Assembly (NCBI GenBank): GCA_030247855.1
Contig: JAPDRN010000055.1
Span: forward strand, 1 to 64,000
Direction: 5' to 3'
Length of the DNA stretch: 64,000 nt
Origin: Knufia peltigerae
Lineage: Eukaryota; Ascomycota; Eurotiomycetes; Chaetothyriales; Trichomeriaceae
The notes under the pieces were generated by a model that searched no databases, was not told the DNA's origin, and saw only the letters and a program-made list of their open reading frames with translations. Within the stretch, counting starts at the first letter, position 1. Every line of letters starts with the position of its first letter. Positions 23,328 through 35,300 of the stretch are shown piece after piece. A program made the position numbers and the translations under genes.

Positions 23328-24206
23328 CGTTGAAGGCTGACGGGCTCTGCCAATGTTTCGACCAGGTTTCGCCCCTCCGTCGGTCGGACAGCAGCGTTTC
23401 GTCTGTATAGAAAAGTCTTGACGTGAAGCAGGGAAGCATAAACGCAGAATTAAACCACTTCACGATATTGGCTTCCAAAAGTGTTTGAGATATACCAACA
23501 GTGTGAGGAGCAGATGTGTGCAGAAGAGGACAATCAAAGGCACAAAGTACAGAAAGCAAAAAAGCAAAACACGGCTGTAGCAATTTGAAATAGACTCGCG
23601 CCCAGGATCATCATCAATTGATTGAAACCAGAATCTGTTCGTGGTTTGAAATATGGATGTCTCTCAGGTAATCCATGAGCTAAGCATGTTGCAGAGTTGC
23701 ACATACCAAATTCGGTGTAGGCAAGGGCCTTTGCCGAAAACCCGACAAGTCACCACAGAAGATACGCGATAATCGCTTGCTACAGAGTCAGAAGGGAAGG
23801 AGATGACATTATGATGAACTAGAGACCTGCAGAAATATTCCTTGATAACGTCCCAAGTACAAGGGCTTCCGCCCACGTTAATTTTGACTCGACGTTTGAA
23901 CCCAGGACGCGAGGACGGCTGTATGGCCCACATACTTTAATTGTCTCACCGGAAGCGCATTGAGATCTAGGCCGTATTCGTCCTAAGGCAATCCAGTGAG
24001 ACAGGGTTGTGGTACTCTGCACTCCGTACTCCGTACATTGGCTTACCTTCCACGTAGAATGTCTCGGCCGAGAGAGATTTCTTCATATATGACCCTGATG
24101 CCACCTGCCCGATGTTCATGATCTGAGCTCATTTACTTGGTTGAAGGGTATTCCTGTTTCATTGGTTTCTTCTACTCGATCGTCTTGTCCTCCTCCACTG
24201 GTACCA
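23328..24206. promoter_or_regulatory. Divergent promoter region of the exporter and AYR1-like SDR
   Basis: Head-to-head spacer of about 880 bases. It holds a degenerate repeat copy (23669-23730) and one TACTCCGTA motif at 24027-24035, about 170 bases before the SDR start. Confidence 0.45.
23669..23730 (-). repeat. Degenerate dispersed repeat, copy A
   Basis: On the minus strand this stretch contains GGCCCTTGCCTACACCGAAT. The same 20 bases, with similar flanks ending in an AACATGCTNAGCTCAT-like stretch, recur on the plus strand at 45804-45859. It may be a relic of a transposon or of a duplicated gene. Only these two copies were found by eye. Confidence 0.6.
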
Positions 24207-25208
24207 ATGGCATCTGCCCTCAAAGTGGTTCTCATATCTGGCTGTAGCGAAGGAGGAATTGGGGCAGCGATGGCCGTGCGCTTCCAACAGCGTGGGTATC
24301 ACGTCTTTGCCACGGCCAGATCATTGTCAAAGATGTCGAATCTCTCTGGCGTTCCCAATGTGACGTGCCTGGAACTGGATGTGACATCGCAATTGAGCAT
24401 TGATAATGCAGTTGCTACTGTCAAAGAGGCAGTGGGGGGACATCTAGATTGCCTCGTCAACAATGCCGGTGCAGCCATGATGGGCCCTGCGATCGACACC
24501 GACATGCAGCAAGCTCGACAACTATTCGATGTGAACTACTGGGGCATGGTTGGCATGACCAAAGCGTTTGCTGAGCTTCTCATCGCGGCGCAAAGGGTGG
24601 TAGTGAACATGGGATCCATTTCGGGGGTATTGAATACACCTTTTGCAAGTATGCGCAAAGTTTTTTGATTCTTTGATTTCTCCATGTCTCAGCACAGATC
24701 CCCGTGGTAATGGTGCCATCCGTCAGTAGAGAGATGTCTTGAGATTGGATTCAAGGGGGGCTAATCGGGCGCACTGTTTTCCCCAGGCATGTACGCAGCA
24801 TCCAAGTCAGCAACCCTGACCTACAGTGAAACGTTGCGACTCGAACTTGTTCCATTCAAGGTCAGAGTGCTGACTGTGGTTGCCGGTGTTGTCAAGAGTC
24901 ACATGGGGAGCAACACGCTCGTCAGTATACCCGAGGGAGGATCGCTTTACCAGGACGCGAAAGAGATGTTAGAAGAGCGAGTGAGAAATGCGGGAGCGTC
25001 GGTTCAAGCGACAGCAGAGAAGTTCGCGGAGCAGCTTGTTCATGCAGTAGAGCAAGAACAAAGCGGGCAGATATGGATCGGAGGAAGTGCCGGCATGGTC
25101 AAGATGATGAAAAGTTTACTACCTGCGAGTGTTTTGGTGAGTTCGATGTCGACCTGCAGTGCCTATGAAAGAGAGATGCAGGGAAAATTTGCTGATGTTC
25201 TGATTTGA
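24207..25208 (+). CDS. SDR, AYR1-like (1-acyl-dihydroxyacetone-phosphate reductase type)
   Basis: NADPH-dependent reductase. In yeast, AYR1 reduces 1-acyl-DHAP at the ER and on lipid droplets for phosphatidic acid synthesis. Exons 24207-24648 and 24787-25208 give 287 residues. The nucleotide motif is LISGCSEGGIGAA, followed by CLVNNAGAAMMGP, VNMGSISG with the catalytic Ser, and MYAASKSA, where Tyr150 and Lys154 form the active site just after the intron. ATG 24207 was chosen over 24141 because the family begins at MASALKVVLISG. Fungal genomes carry many AYR1-like paralogues with secondary roles, so the exact substrate is uncertain. It is divergent from the exporter gene. Confidence 0.86.
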
Positions 25209-25534
25209 AAAAAGGATCGACTCATCTCTCAGGGAACAGGAATGGAAAAGGTGAAGAATCAAACTCCATACAATCTTTGATAATTAATTAATCTACGCAT
25301 CTTAGGTAAGGACTGAGTAAGAAAGAACTGTGCGACTTTCCACAGATGTGCAAGCGTTAAAGTCTCATGTCAAAGTTAAAGAATACTCCAAACTCGCACT
25401 CGTACTCGTACTCGTACTCCGCACCCGGACTCACTCATAATACTTCAAGTAGCTGCCGCTCACAACTTGACAATTTACCTTGAACAACTCTCTGTTCTCA
25501 ATCACATCTTCAGTCAAGGCAACACACAATCCCA
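25209..25534. other. Intergenic region with a CGTACT microsatellite
   Basis: About 325 bases between the SDR and Iwr1 genes, including the Iwr1 promoter. A degenerate hexamer run (CGTACT/CGCACT) spans 25392-25420. No gene is seen. Confidence 0.6.
25392..25420. repeat. Short (CGTACT)n tandem repeat
   Basis: Four to five units of a six-base repeat about 115 bases before the Iwr1 start. Its units resemble the TACTCCGTA motif found elsewhere in the window, which may be how such motifs arise or spread. Confidence 0.7.
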
Positions 25535-26831
25535 ATGTCAGTTCCAGAACGTATCAGTGTCAAGAGACGTCGATCTCAAGAACCCGTCGATGCCCTGTGT
25601 AAGCTCGCACCCCTCCGTATCTACCAGTATTGTTTTGACTGTAACCTAGATCTCGAACACGGCACTGTCCCAGATAGGAAACGGAGAGTGACAGACTTTT
25701 ACTTCCAACGGCTCAGCCATGATCCCATCGCTCCTCTATCCTCCCACGAGGCGCCTTCCCGACCTCACGAGCCTCCCCAAGCGTCTGCCGACGGCATCCC
25801 GGCGATAAAGTCGACTGCGCCCGGAGATGACAAGAAAGACTTTGAGAGGCTGAGAGGACATCTGAATGGTACTGAGGCTGCTGAAAGAGTGATGAACAAG
25901 TCACCGACACCTGCCGACACGGGTAGCCATTCTGCGCCAGCGACTCCCGCCTCGAATGAAAAACTAGAGTCCGCGAGACGCTTCCATCTTGCCCGTCATC
26001 TCGCTCCCGCGCTGGGCCCGAATGTGTCTGGCGGCATCAGGAAGCAGAGACTCTCAATCCGACCTCCTCTAGCCACCTTCGTTGAGCGGCTCGGTGTGAA
26101 GTTCCGTCATGAAGACGATTCGCTGTATGGAGGAAAGCCCGTGGACAAGATATTGGATGTTTCCCCAGGCGAGACTTCGGCCAATTCCGAAGAACCGAGT
26201 GCTGGAGCATTGCAGGCGGCTCAGCGACATACTACCAACACATTCCTTCAAAATGTACCCAACGGTATCAAGGAGGGCAACTCGATTCGGGACCATCCGA
26301 GTACTTGGGACCACGAATCCGACCAGCTGGCGGATGAGCTGGCAGCTCTAGCTATGGAGTTAGATCCTGAGGCCAAGCAACGGCTGGAGCGCGAATACCC
26401 TCCCACGTTGGCACCTGCGACAAAAAATGTTGACATGAGCATTCGCAACCACGAGGAAGATTACATCTATGAGACATATATCCGTGTGCGATGTGATGAC
26501 GAGACAGGGCGCTTGCTCGACTTGCCCGATGCCAATATTGGCTTGCTTGTGATCGACGAAGAGGACGAGGATTTGTGGCAGAGATATGTCAACAGTGACG
26601 ATGAAACAGACTGGGACGAAGAAGATTCTAACGGTAAGAGCACGGTGTGACTGTCACAAGGAATTCTATTAATGCTACCTAGCTGAAGATAACCCCGCCA
26701 ACGACTATCCTGAGGATGAAGTAAGCTCGGACGATGAGTTTGGCTTGAACGCCTACAAGTACCGACAACATGCCTCGGATGACGAAGCTTTTGACGAAGA
26801 CGACTTTGACAAGGTCGACAGCAATCGGTGA
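25535..26831 (+). CDS. iwr1: Iwr1, RNA polymerase II nuclear-import adaptor
   Basis: Iwr1 binds assembled RNA polymerase II and carries it into the nucleus by way of importin alpha. Exons 25535-25598, 25650-26633 and 26683-26831 give 398 residues. The N-terminus has the usual ISVKRRRSQEPVDAL start, rich in basic residues and interrupted by a 51-nt intron, and then RKRRVTDFYFQR. The Iwr1 domain is C-terminal and acidic: DWDEEDSN, then across the last intron AEDNPANDYPEDEVSSDD and NAYKYR. This is the region that contacts the polymerase. Both introns are needed to join the conserved parts. The central third is variable and low in order, as in relatives. This gene opens the housekeeping island. 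Confidence 0.92.
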
Positions 26832-27042
26832 TTGAAAAGCCCTATCCGAAGCGCAGCGAACTCCATACCAATTGTCCCGTGCAATTTGATTCCCTAAGTA
26901 CCGCCATCCGTCATCCGTCATCCGGCAAGCCATCTTCTCACTTGCAAAATACAAGGCCAGACAATCTTCCAACACACCTCAAATGCATTCACAAAACGTG
27001 GTCTGAGGACTTAAATACGACTCGCCACCGATATCATCTCTT

Positions 27043-27666
27043 TCATTCCCGGCAGCTCGATCTGCTGTGATGTGTCCGGATGACGGGGCGGCCGGGGTCC
27101 ACCAGGTGTTCTGGCAGCATCCAGGTGAATCTACGGTCGGTGCAATCCAGAACACCGAACTTCTCAATCAGGCCGCCTCGAATACGGCCAAAGCGGGCTT
27201 GTTGACGGACCTTCTTGACGTTGTATTGGTCCAGAGCACGGTAAAAGCGACATTGGAGACCGCCCTTCCTTCTGTCCTCGGGAAAGAAGCGGTTGTAAGC
27301 GTTGGTGACTTCGTCCCACGGCATGTCGAGATCGACGCGATGGTACCAGACAAAGAACATTTTCTCCTCTGTGTATTTCTCCCGTGGCGGACTTTTGGAT
27401 GTCCTCGCATGAGGAGATTTTCCGTTGGGGGCTTTTTCGCTGGGGGACTCCCCCTTGAGGTGTTCTTGCTTGAGGTATTCTTCCCTGCTGAGGTCCCGAC
27501 AGTATCTTTCCTGGAGATATTGTTTTTTGAAGTATTCTTCTCCGAGGGGCTCTTGCTTTGAGGAGAGTTCGTTGGGGTATTCTTCGTTGAGAAGGAAATC
27601 AATGCTCATGCGAGAACCACTTTCGCTTGAGCCAACACTCGAGATGGGGGAGGAAGGGTATCCCAT
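27043..27666 (-). CDS. Fungal Myb/SANT-like protein
   Basis: Probable DNA-binding or chromatin protein of a fungus-specific type. It is a single exon of 207 residues from ATG 27666. The N-terminus (SPISSVGSSES, then SIDFLLNEE) resembles small fungal regulators. Next comes a highly charged stretch with repeated EEY and KQ elements (about residues 30-75), perhaps a coiled coil. The folded part at about 100-160 starts FVWYHRVDLDMPWDEV, followed by FPEDRRKGGLQCRFYR, a Myb/SANT-like pattern that I recall in many Eurotiomycete and Dothideomycete proteins. It is convergent with Iwr1. No specific function is known to me. Confidence 0.7.
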   Translation of the reverse strand: MGYPSSPISSVGSSESGSRMSIDFLLNEEYPNELSSKQEPLGEEYFKKQYLQERYCRDLSREEYLKQEHLKGESPSEKAPNGKSPHARTSKSPPREKYTEEKMFFVWYHRVDLDMPWDEVTNAYNRFFPEDRRKGGLQCRFYRALDQYNVKKVRQQARFGRIRGGLIEKFGVLDCTDRRFTWMLPEHLVDPGRPVIRTHHSRSSCRE

Positions 27667-30600
27667 TCTGAAAAGGGTGCGAATGTTGGGGTGAAGGGTT
27701 ACCACTACTTTGATATACTGAACACTTTCCTGGTCAAAGAAAAGGCAAGGACACTTTGGCCCGGGCCTTGGAAGAAGAGGGCATGGCCATAAATATTCTG
27801 GTTTGCTGACCCGACCGAATGGTAACCACTGACCATGAATGATGGACGATGTATATCACGACTTTGGTTGAACCAGATATGATACATACAGTGCGCCGGC
27901 TAAGCTTGCCGGCGATAGTCCATCAGGCTAAAACCCCCCTGCAACTTACCTCCTTCACCATCCGAAGTCGAACCATCCTCTTCCTTGATGACTGGAGCAG
28001 CATGGTTGCTTTGCGGAGCCCAATACAGCTACGGAAATTTCTGCCGGGCAACGCAGCAGCCGCACCCTTTATCGAGAATGGTGAAAAGGCGAAAAGGCAC
28101 AAAGCAGCAGCGGTGAGCCTGCATAGCACCGGTATAAATGGATACGAAAGACCCTTCATCATCTGTACCTCACTCGCCGAGTTCACAGCATGATCTCAGT
28201 AGAACTAGATGCTTAACCTGGCTGTTCACGATGATGTTCGACGGTGGAAGTCGTGCATTAGTGACCGAGGGTAGCAATGGCATCTCCAGCCGACGGCCGG
28301 TATTGCCACTTTTATGCGATTGAAGACCTGAAGACCCCTGCGTGGTTGTTTGCGTCAATGCGACAGGATTTCAGCTGCCAAAGCTACTTCGCAAAGCCGA
28401 CACGACAGGGATTCCTTGCGGAGAGCGAAGTGAGGCAGAAATCACACCTTTTCGGTCTGCCATGGCGTTTTGCAATGTTTGGTCTCCCGATGTCATCAGA
28501 TTTTACCTGCATCATAACCAATGATCTACCGTGCCGCATGAAAAAGTCACGCATGCCACTTTTCCGTTTGCGTCTCAAAAATCATTCCTCAGCTGGAACT
28601 TGGAAGGGCATAATGTTTGGATCAGTCTCTGATTCGACAACCATACAATTCAATGGTTGCATCTGCGGAGCCTACTTTCAAAATCTCCTCGCTCCACCAG
28701 GCGCTAATGTCATTGTCCGGCGGAACGCGAAACTTGCCAGCATTGCCAGCGAGAGTCAACAGACTTTCCTTCTCGAAGAATACGAGTTCGCATCAGCCAT
28801 GGCTCGGACGCATGCCCAGGCTGGGTTCTTCATCCGGTTCACGCAGATGGTGGATTTAGAACACGGAACTGTCCAGAGATGTCATTGAGCTTGACTGTGA
28901 CTTAATTTTCTCTACCACAAATGTTCACTCAAATTACAGGATGGTGTGGCGACTGCCTTCCCGTATTCGAGCGCCAATGAGTAGACACGGGGATAGGGGT
29001 AATGGCAGCCTCGCCGGAATCTTCATCGCCAATCAATGGTGGGAACATGCAAGGATGCGGCCAAGATTAATGTCCCGGGGTTCGAGTTACCCGATCTCGG
29101 GTGCACGATCCAGGTGAATGACTGCGATCGATCCAGGGCTCAATACTTTTAGACCGCCACATTCTCCTCTGCTCGTCGGGCATGGAGTTTGGACAGAGCA
29201 GCTGTTGATCGACAGGGACAGACTTCGGAAAGCTACCCTAGCTGTATCACGGGATCAACTTCTCGTGCTGGTGCTCTTACACGAATACACCGAAGGCATA
29301 CCAGGGAGGATGATCCGTCCTCCTGTGGCGCCCAATCGCGGATGAACGGTGAATGTTAGCAAGACATGTAGCGTCTACCATCGATTCTGATCAAGATTAT
29401 CTGCCAGCATTATTGAGGAGCGACTCTCAAGAATCAGGCTCCTCCTCTGCGGCTGCAGGAATTTTGCGCTAGCCTGGGACCCGGATTCCTCCACTTGCTG
29501 GTTCACCCGTATTCATTAGAACATGAAGCTTCACTCCTCTTTTTGCTTGACGACCCATGGGCCCTGGTTCCTTTGATGCAGATCCCGCTTCGCGATTTCA
29601 ATGTTCTCAACTAGCACATGTCCTTTCTGTTTGACACCTCTTTCCTATCCGTCCATTTGCACTCATCCGAACCTCGAGCACTAACAGACAGTGCGCGCTC
29701 TTGATTGAAATATGCTGTCGGCGTCAGGATGATTTGCCATATCCCAGGTTCATGCCTTGGAACACCACGTATGGAGCTGGTACAATCTCAGTTTCACTGC
29801 ACAATCAACTCGATGTTGACCTATCTTCTGAATACGAGGCTGAAAACGGGTCTTCGACTTCAGCCTTTACAGCAGCCCCGCTTAGTAGAATACCTGAAAA
29901 CTGATTTCAGGCAAGTTGCTTGAGATTACAGACCGACGAGGATGGCTTTGGGTTGTTCACAACCGCGCCTTTACAGCAAACATGCCGTTACAATGTCGAT
30001 ACGGACTTTAGTGGGCACGCTTTTTGATCATCCAGTCATCATTGTCTGCATACGAGACGATCGAGCCCCCGGATTCCAACGATCCACCCACCATCAGTCA
30101 AAGCCAGTCTTTTTGAAGCTTGACGCGTCGGCGCGGACTTTCGTTTTTGGTAGCCAGCCGACAGGTATCCACACCCTACAAACCCTCTTCATTTTCCTGT
30201 ACAGTGTAAAACCCCTTGCTTCGAACACGGATGCGACGCTAACGCACAAGATCCACCTTTTCTTGTGTGCGCGATGGAACCTTTTTTTGTTATGCAGCTG
30301 CAGGCTGCGGGCTCGGCTCAAGAGGACAAGTTGAGTTGTCGGGCGTGGTCATGACCGCATGAGGCACTCACTACTCACGATGGCACCCTTGCTCCGAGAA
30401 CGACTAAAGGGGAGAACGCTCACCGTGGCTAAACCTCCTTTCGACAATGTAGACTCAGGATCGAACAGATGCATTTTCCACCATCGTTCAATATACCTTG
30501 GCGACAACTGCGGATGATGGCAGATCTACTGTTCGATGACAGGTGGGTAGAGTGGCTACTGCTTTGGAAACCAAGAGATCGAGACTGTCCCTAATTTGGC

Positions 30601-32303
30601 TAGGCAAGTGGCAGTACGGAGTAATGCAACGTCTAAGCCGGCTTCCGATCGCTGTCGAAAGCTTTGGAGGAGGAGGTTGATCGTCAGAGTTTTGGTACGG
30701 ACAATGTTGGCTCGTCCCACCGCCGCCGCCACCACCTCTGGTCCTTCCAAGTGGCAGAGAAAAACTTCTCAATGCAAACAGATCATCTGCGGCACAGTCG
30801 ATGCTTGCCTGAGTATCGAGGATTGAGGGGTATGTTTTCGCCCATGGCTGGTGACATTTCAAAGATGTCGACCCAACGCTGGATCCCTTTTCTTTTGAGG
30901 GGGAAGAGATGAGTCCGCCATCATTTGCCACATGTCAGGAGTTTTGTTCCTCAAAAATTGGACCATCTTGTGAAGAACAGAATCCTTGTCATTGTTTGGA
31001 CCGGACTTGACCTGGTAGTGTGTCAAGTTGGTTTTGAGTGGTGGGGACCGTGTCTTGTGGTGCTCGGTCTCGATCATTGCGGAAGGAACCTTGGACGTTT
31101 TCAGTTTTGCAAAAGTACAAAAAGTACAGAAAAGCACAGAAAAGCATGTTGGCAACCCCCCGTACGTAGTCTATCTACAGAGATGGGGAATGAATCTCCA
31201 CTACCCACGAGAAGTAAAAGAAAGTAAATTTTGGGTTGTTTTTGTCGTCGCCGCCGGGAATGTAAATCCAGAGCCCCTACACATGACAAAGTTGAGTTTC
31301 CAGGGCTTCGCCTACTTAGCCAGCCAGATTGGTCAAAAGGTTGGGTTTATACTCCGTATGTGTCTTTTTCTTTTGACTTTTGTCAGTAGTCGAAAGCTTG
31401 CCAGGGCCCAAGCAAGATTGTGAGAGGGTCTTGGGCGGGTGGAGTAGTATGCCTTTGGACACTTCGCTAAAGCGAGAGAAAGTCAAGACTGTAGATCCAG
31501 GGTAAAGAAAAACAAACCCACAAGGAACAAGTCTGGTGAGAATGAACTCTTTTTACGTGTGCGCACACAAACACACACACACCCACAAACGAGAAAAGCA
31601 TCGAGAGACCAAAGATGTTCTGACGACAGATGGAAGAGAAGTATCCTGCAACGTCTCCTCGGGCCAAGGAAAGACAAAACATTCTCCACGGGTACACCTT
31701 GTGACGGTTGAAACAGTTGAAAGAGTTGGGCAGAATACATTCTGAGCATTCGTCTTTCGCTACACTCCGAACTGTCCGTACCGATCAATCAACACTTGCC
31801 CTACCCAAGGTACCTAGGTACCCCATTCATCACTACACGTCTGAAAGTCTGTGGATATGCCCTTTTTTTGTTTGCCGTCATATATCATGGACGCGTTTCC
31901 CATGATTCCCTAAGGGCGTAATTTAGAACCAACACGGGAGAGAAGAGGAAACAAAATTTATTTTTCCGTCAAAATGCAGCAAGTATCGTGTTGGAATGTA
32001 AAAGTAATCAGTGCCACGAGAGGCAAGAAGAAATCTTCTGGCTATATACGGAGTATATGACCAGGAAACGCCAAACCACGCGCGGCCTTCTCAGACTTTA
32101 AGTATCACTTGTACTTGAAGTCCTGCGCGAGAAGGATCTCATATCCATCAATAACGCCATCTTCTGAACGCGAGCATCGTAGAAGCCTTCGCAGCAGGGG
32201 AAGAGAGAAACAGTCCCAAGGACCTGTCCAATGGTCACGCCCCCGACCTTGGATGGGAAAAACGTGCCGAAAGGTCGTCAGAGCCCAACATTTTGTTTTC
32301 AAT
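27667..32303. other. Gene-poor region of about 4.6 kb
   Basis: Lies between the start of the Myb-like gene and the stop of the Pumilio gene. Open frames here, the longest being 203 codons at 28277-28888, have no recognisable domains and look random. Copies of TACTCCGTA or its complement lie at 30615-30623, 31350-31358 and 32047-32055. A CA-rich run lies at 31561-31590. The region may hold long UTRs, a non-coding RNA or decayed sequence. Confidence 0.45.
31561..31590. repeat. CA-rich microsatellite
   Basis: Interrupted (CA)n run of about 30 bases in non-coding DNA. Confidence 0.7.
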
Positions 32304-35300
32304 TCACCTCTATATTTGGGGTTAGTTCAGAAGATTGCATGCGCCGATGGGAGTGACCTACCCTCCGACCCCGGCCACCAGAATGGACAGTCTGCATGGG
32401 CGGTGAGAAAAAGAATTGTTGTTGTGGATAGTTGTACATGTTGTTTGGTATTGTCTGGGCATAGTTCTGAGGTCCATACCCTCCCGAACCAATGACGGGA
32501 CTGACCGGGAATGAAAGAGGTGAGGTTGAAGCATTCGGAATGGTTCGGAAGGGATCAACTGACGCTGGTGGTGTCGCATAGCCTGTATATCCACTTGGCA
32601 TGTACCCATTGTTCGATCGTTGTGTGCCATAGGTTTGATATTGTGGCTGGGATACTTGCTGATATGGCACTTGAGAGAATGCTTGTTGGGCTGGAAAGTT
32701 GTTCATACTGTACGCTGGGAAACCGAAGGAATCAGCCGAGCCTGTGCGAATCGGACTCATGTTGTTCTCGAAGGCACTGCCGTTTACATAGTTGCCACTG
32801 AATTGGCGTTGGAAGCCTTGTTGCTGTATTCCATTCATGGACTGATGTGGCTGTCGCCCTCTTTCGTGAAAGTTCTGATGACCGTGGGACGGCTGCTGCT
32901 GTTGTTGTTGTTGTACATGAGGTTGGCTCGGCCGAGAGGATAAGCCAACTTCATCCATGATTCGCTTATAACCTTGGTTGGGTTGGGCCTTGATTTTCGT
33001 CAGGACCCTGGAAACATTTTGGATAACATCAGGCCTCATATTATCATCCAAGAAGGGGGTGGTCAAAATCTTGAAAATCAAAGTCACGCCAGAGGTTTGA
33101 TCGCACAGAATCTGCTCCAAGACAGTGTCCTCAGAACTAAAGAAGAGAGCCTTCAAGACCATGTCTCTAGCTTCAGGCTCGTTGCGTTGGTTGATGACTT
33201 TGAGCACCGTCAAGTATGCAACCTTGTGGGTGCAAAGTTGTACCAAGTGTGGGACGAGACGCGGTGCCAGCACAGATCGTCTTCGAGGAAAAGTGCAGGT
33301 GTCAAGCAGCCAGGTCAGTAACAACGCACCATTGGCATTCTGCGCAAGCTGCACACTGTGCAAAGCAATGGCTGCCGCCATTATGCGCTGCTGGTTTTTG
33401 GTGGCGTGGTGAGCTTCAAGGCAAGCCCGCATAGCCCTGGCACCAAATCGACCTTGCGCCACCTCCCAAAGTTCGCTGAGCATGGTCTCGAATATGAAAT
33501 CATTGTATGGCGGACCAAATCGGAGACAACATTGGAGGACGTAATTCCCGTATTGATCAAGGAATAATGGTACTGTGTATGGATGTAAAGCGTTGACAAT
33601 CATCCGAGTCTGGGCGTCGGTCTTGCAGACCTCAATGATCTTTTGAGCAGCCCAGGTACCGTTCTTATGCACTCCGATTTCAGCAAGACGAGGAGCAATG
33701 CACGCCAGCATCTGTTCTTTGGTTTGCTCGGAACAGTACTCGAACAACTTTTGAACGACAGTGTTCCCAAGATAATCTGAAGAGAGTTCGGCGATTTCTG
33801 GCAACATATCAAGGGCGATCTGCTCAATCTCTTGCAGTCCACAAGCTCCGTTATCAATGCGCTTTCGAATGTCGCGTAGCCTAGGCGCGTCGTACATTCG
33901 GCCAGCACTTGGTTCCGGAATTGGTGGGATCTCCTTCTCCAACGACTGAAAGCGGATAGCGTTGTCAATATTGGCTGAGATTGCGGGCAAATCGTTTTGT
34001 TGTCCCCCAAAGTCGACCACTATCTGTAAAATTTCAGGTTGCAGGTCGATGAGACGTTGGGTAGACGACTGGCCCGCTGCCTGCTGAGCGTTAACGGAAT
34101 CACCGTTGCCTCCAATCCCATCTTGGGTGTGCGAGGTGAACAAATCCTGCTGACCGTTGGCACCAGGTGGAGGAGTTGAATTTTGAACGGGGGTTAGAGA
34201 AACAGAGGTTGGAGCTTTTGCGAAGCCGATTCGCACAGGCCCTGCACCGGGGAAGATCTCCTTCCCATTCAGGAGCTGACGCGCCCTCACAGCATGTTCG
34301 ACTGTCTCGAAATTAACAAAGCCACAGTTTTTATGTGTGAGAACTCTTGTCGACTCTATAGGACCGTACCGGCTGAAGATGGCGTCCAAGGAAGACATGG
34401 TCGTGGAATTGGGAATGGATCCTATCCACAGAGACCGTGATAGCTGGACGTCCGAGTCGTCCACGCTGTCGAATGCCAAGGGAAGGCCTTCGCCCATGTT
34501 CAAATTCTGGAGCGCCTCAGCAAGCGAAGATTCATCCAAAGTATTTCCTTGCATATCAAAACCGAGATCCATGTTTGGTTGGATTAGGTTGCGAAGAGAA
34601 GTGCGCTGAGGGGTTTCCACTAGGCCAGCTGTGCGAGCTCGTGGTCGTGCCGCGCTTGCGTTGACGGCAAAAGCCTGCACAGCTTGGTTGTGCAGGCGCA
34701 CCTTTTCCTGAACCCGTTCATACTCCGCTTCCAGGGCCGCAGCAGCTGATGGCGTCAGCGTGCCGCTCTGGAACATCGAGTATCCGGAGTCTTGGGTATC
34801 CTGGCCAAACTTGGGTTCTGTGTTGACCGAGAACGACCTAAAGCGACTAGAATTCCGCAAGTTTGAGTTGGCCAAACCATCCGACAAACCCGAGTCATGA
34901 GTAAGTGAGGTGTCGTCGTTCCCGTGGCGGAGTTCCATCAACCTCGACTGCTGTGGTGTTTCCACGAGACCCAAGTAGTCGAGGGTTCGCACGCCAGAGT
35001 CTGACATACCATCTTTCGAAAAGCCTGGCTGCTGAGGCGAAGTGGGATCATCCGCAGAGCTGATACTGGTCAAAGTAGCGGCTCGAGCTCGGCTGCCCCA
35101 GCTGCTGCCAAAGGCATTCTGTCCAAACGCCCCGGATGAGCCTAGTAAACTTGTTCTCTGGGGCATGCTACCAGCACGCAGTCTAGATAAGAGAGCAGCA
35201 TTTCCAGAATTGGAAGGGTTGGAAGATGAAGTGGAATAAAAGGCGGTCTCTGCAGCCGACGTTGAGCCGGGTCGAAACGGACTTGTAGAAGGTGTTGGTC

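Noticed and set aside
28277..28888. Open frame of 203 codons on the plus strand
   Set aside because: No recognisable domain, odd composition and no supporting splice structure; likely chance. A short likeness of its end (GTGGATTTAGAACACGG) to the iwr1 exon 2 start covers only about 20 bases and looks coincidental.
29075..29110. GGGTTCGAGTTACCCG stretch, also tRNA-like
   Set aside because: A short hairpin is possible, but the rest of a cloverleaf is absent.
30488..30931. Open frame of about 147 codons on the minus strand with a Gly run
   Set aside because: The Gly run comes from a GGCGGC-type simple sequence; nothing else is protein-like.
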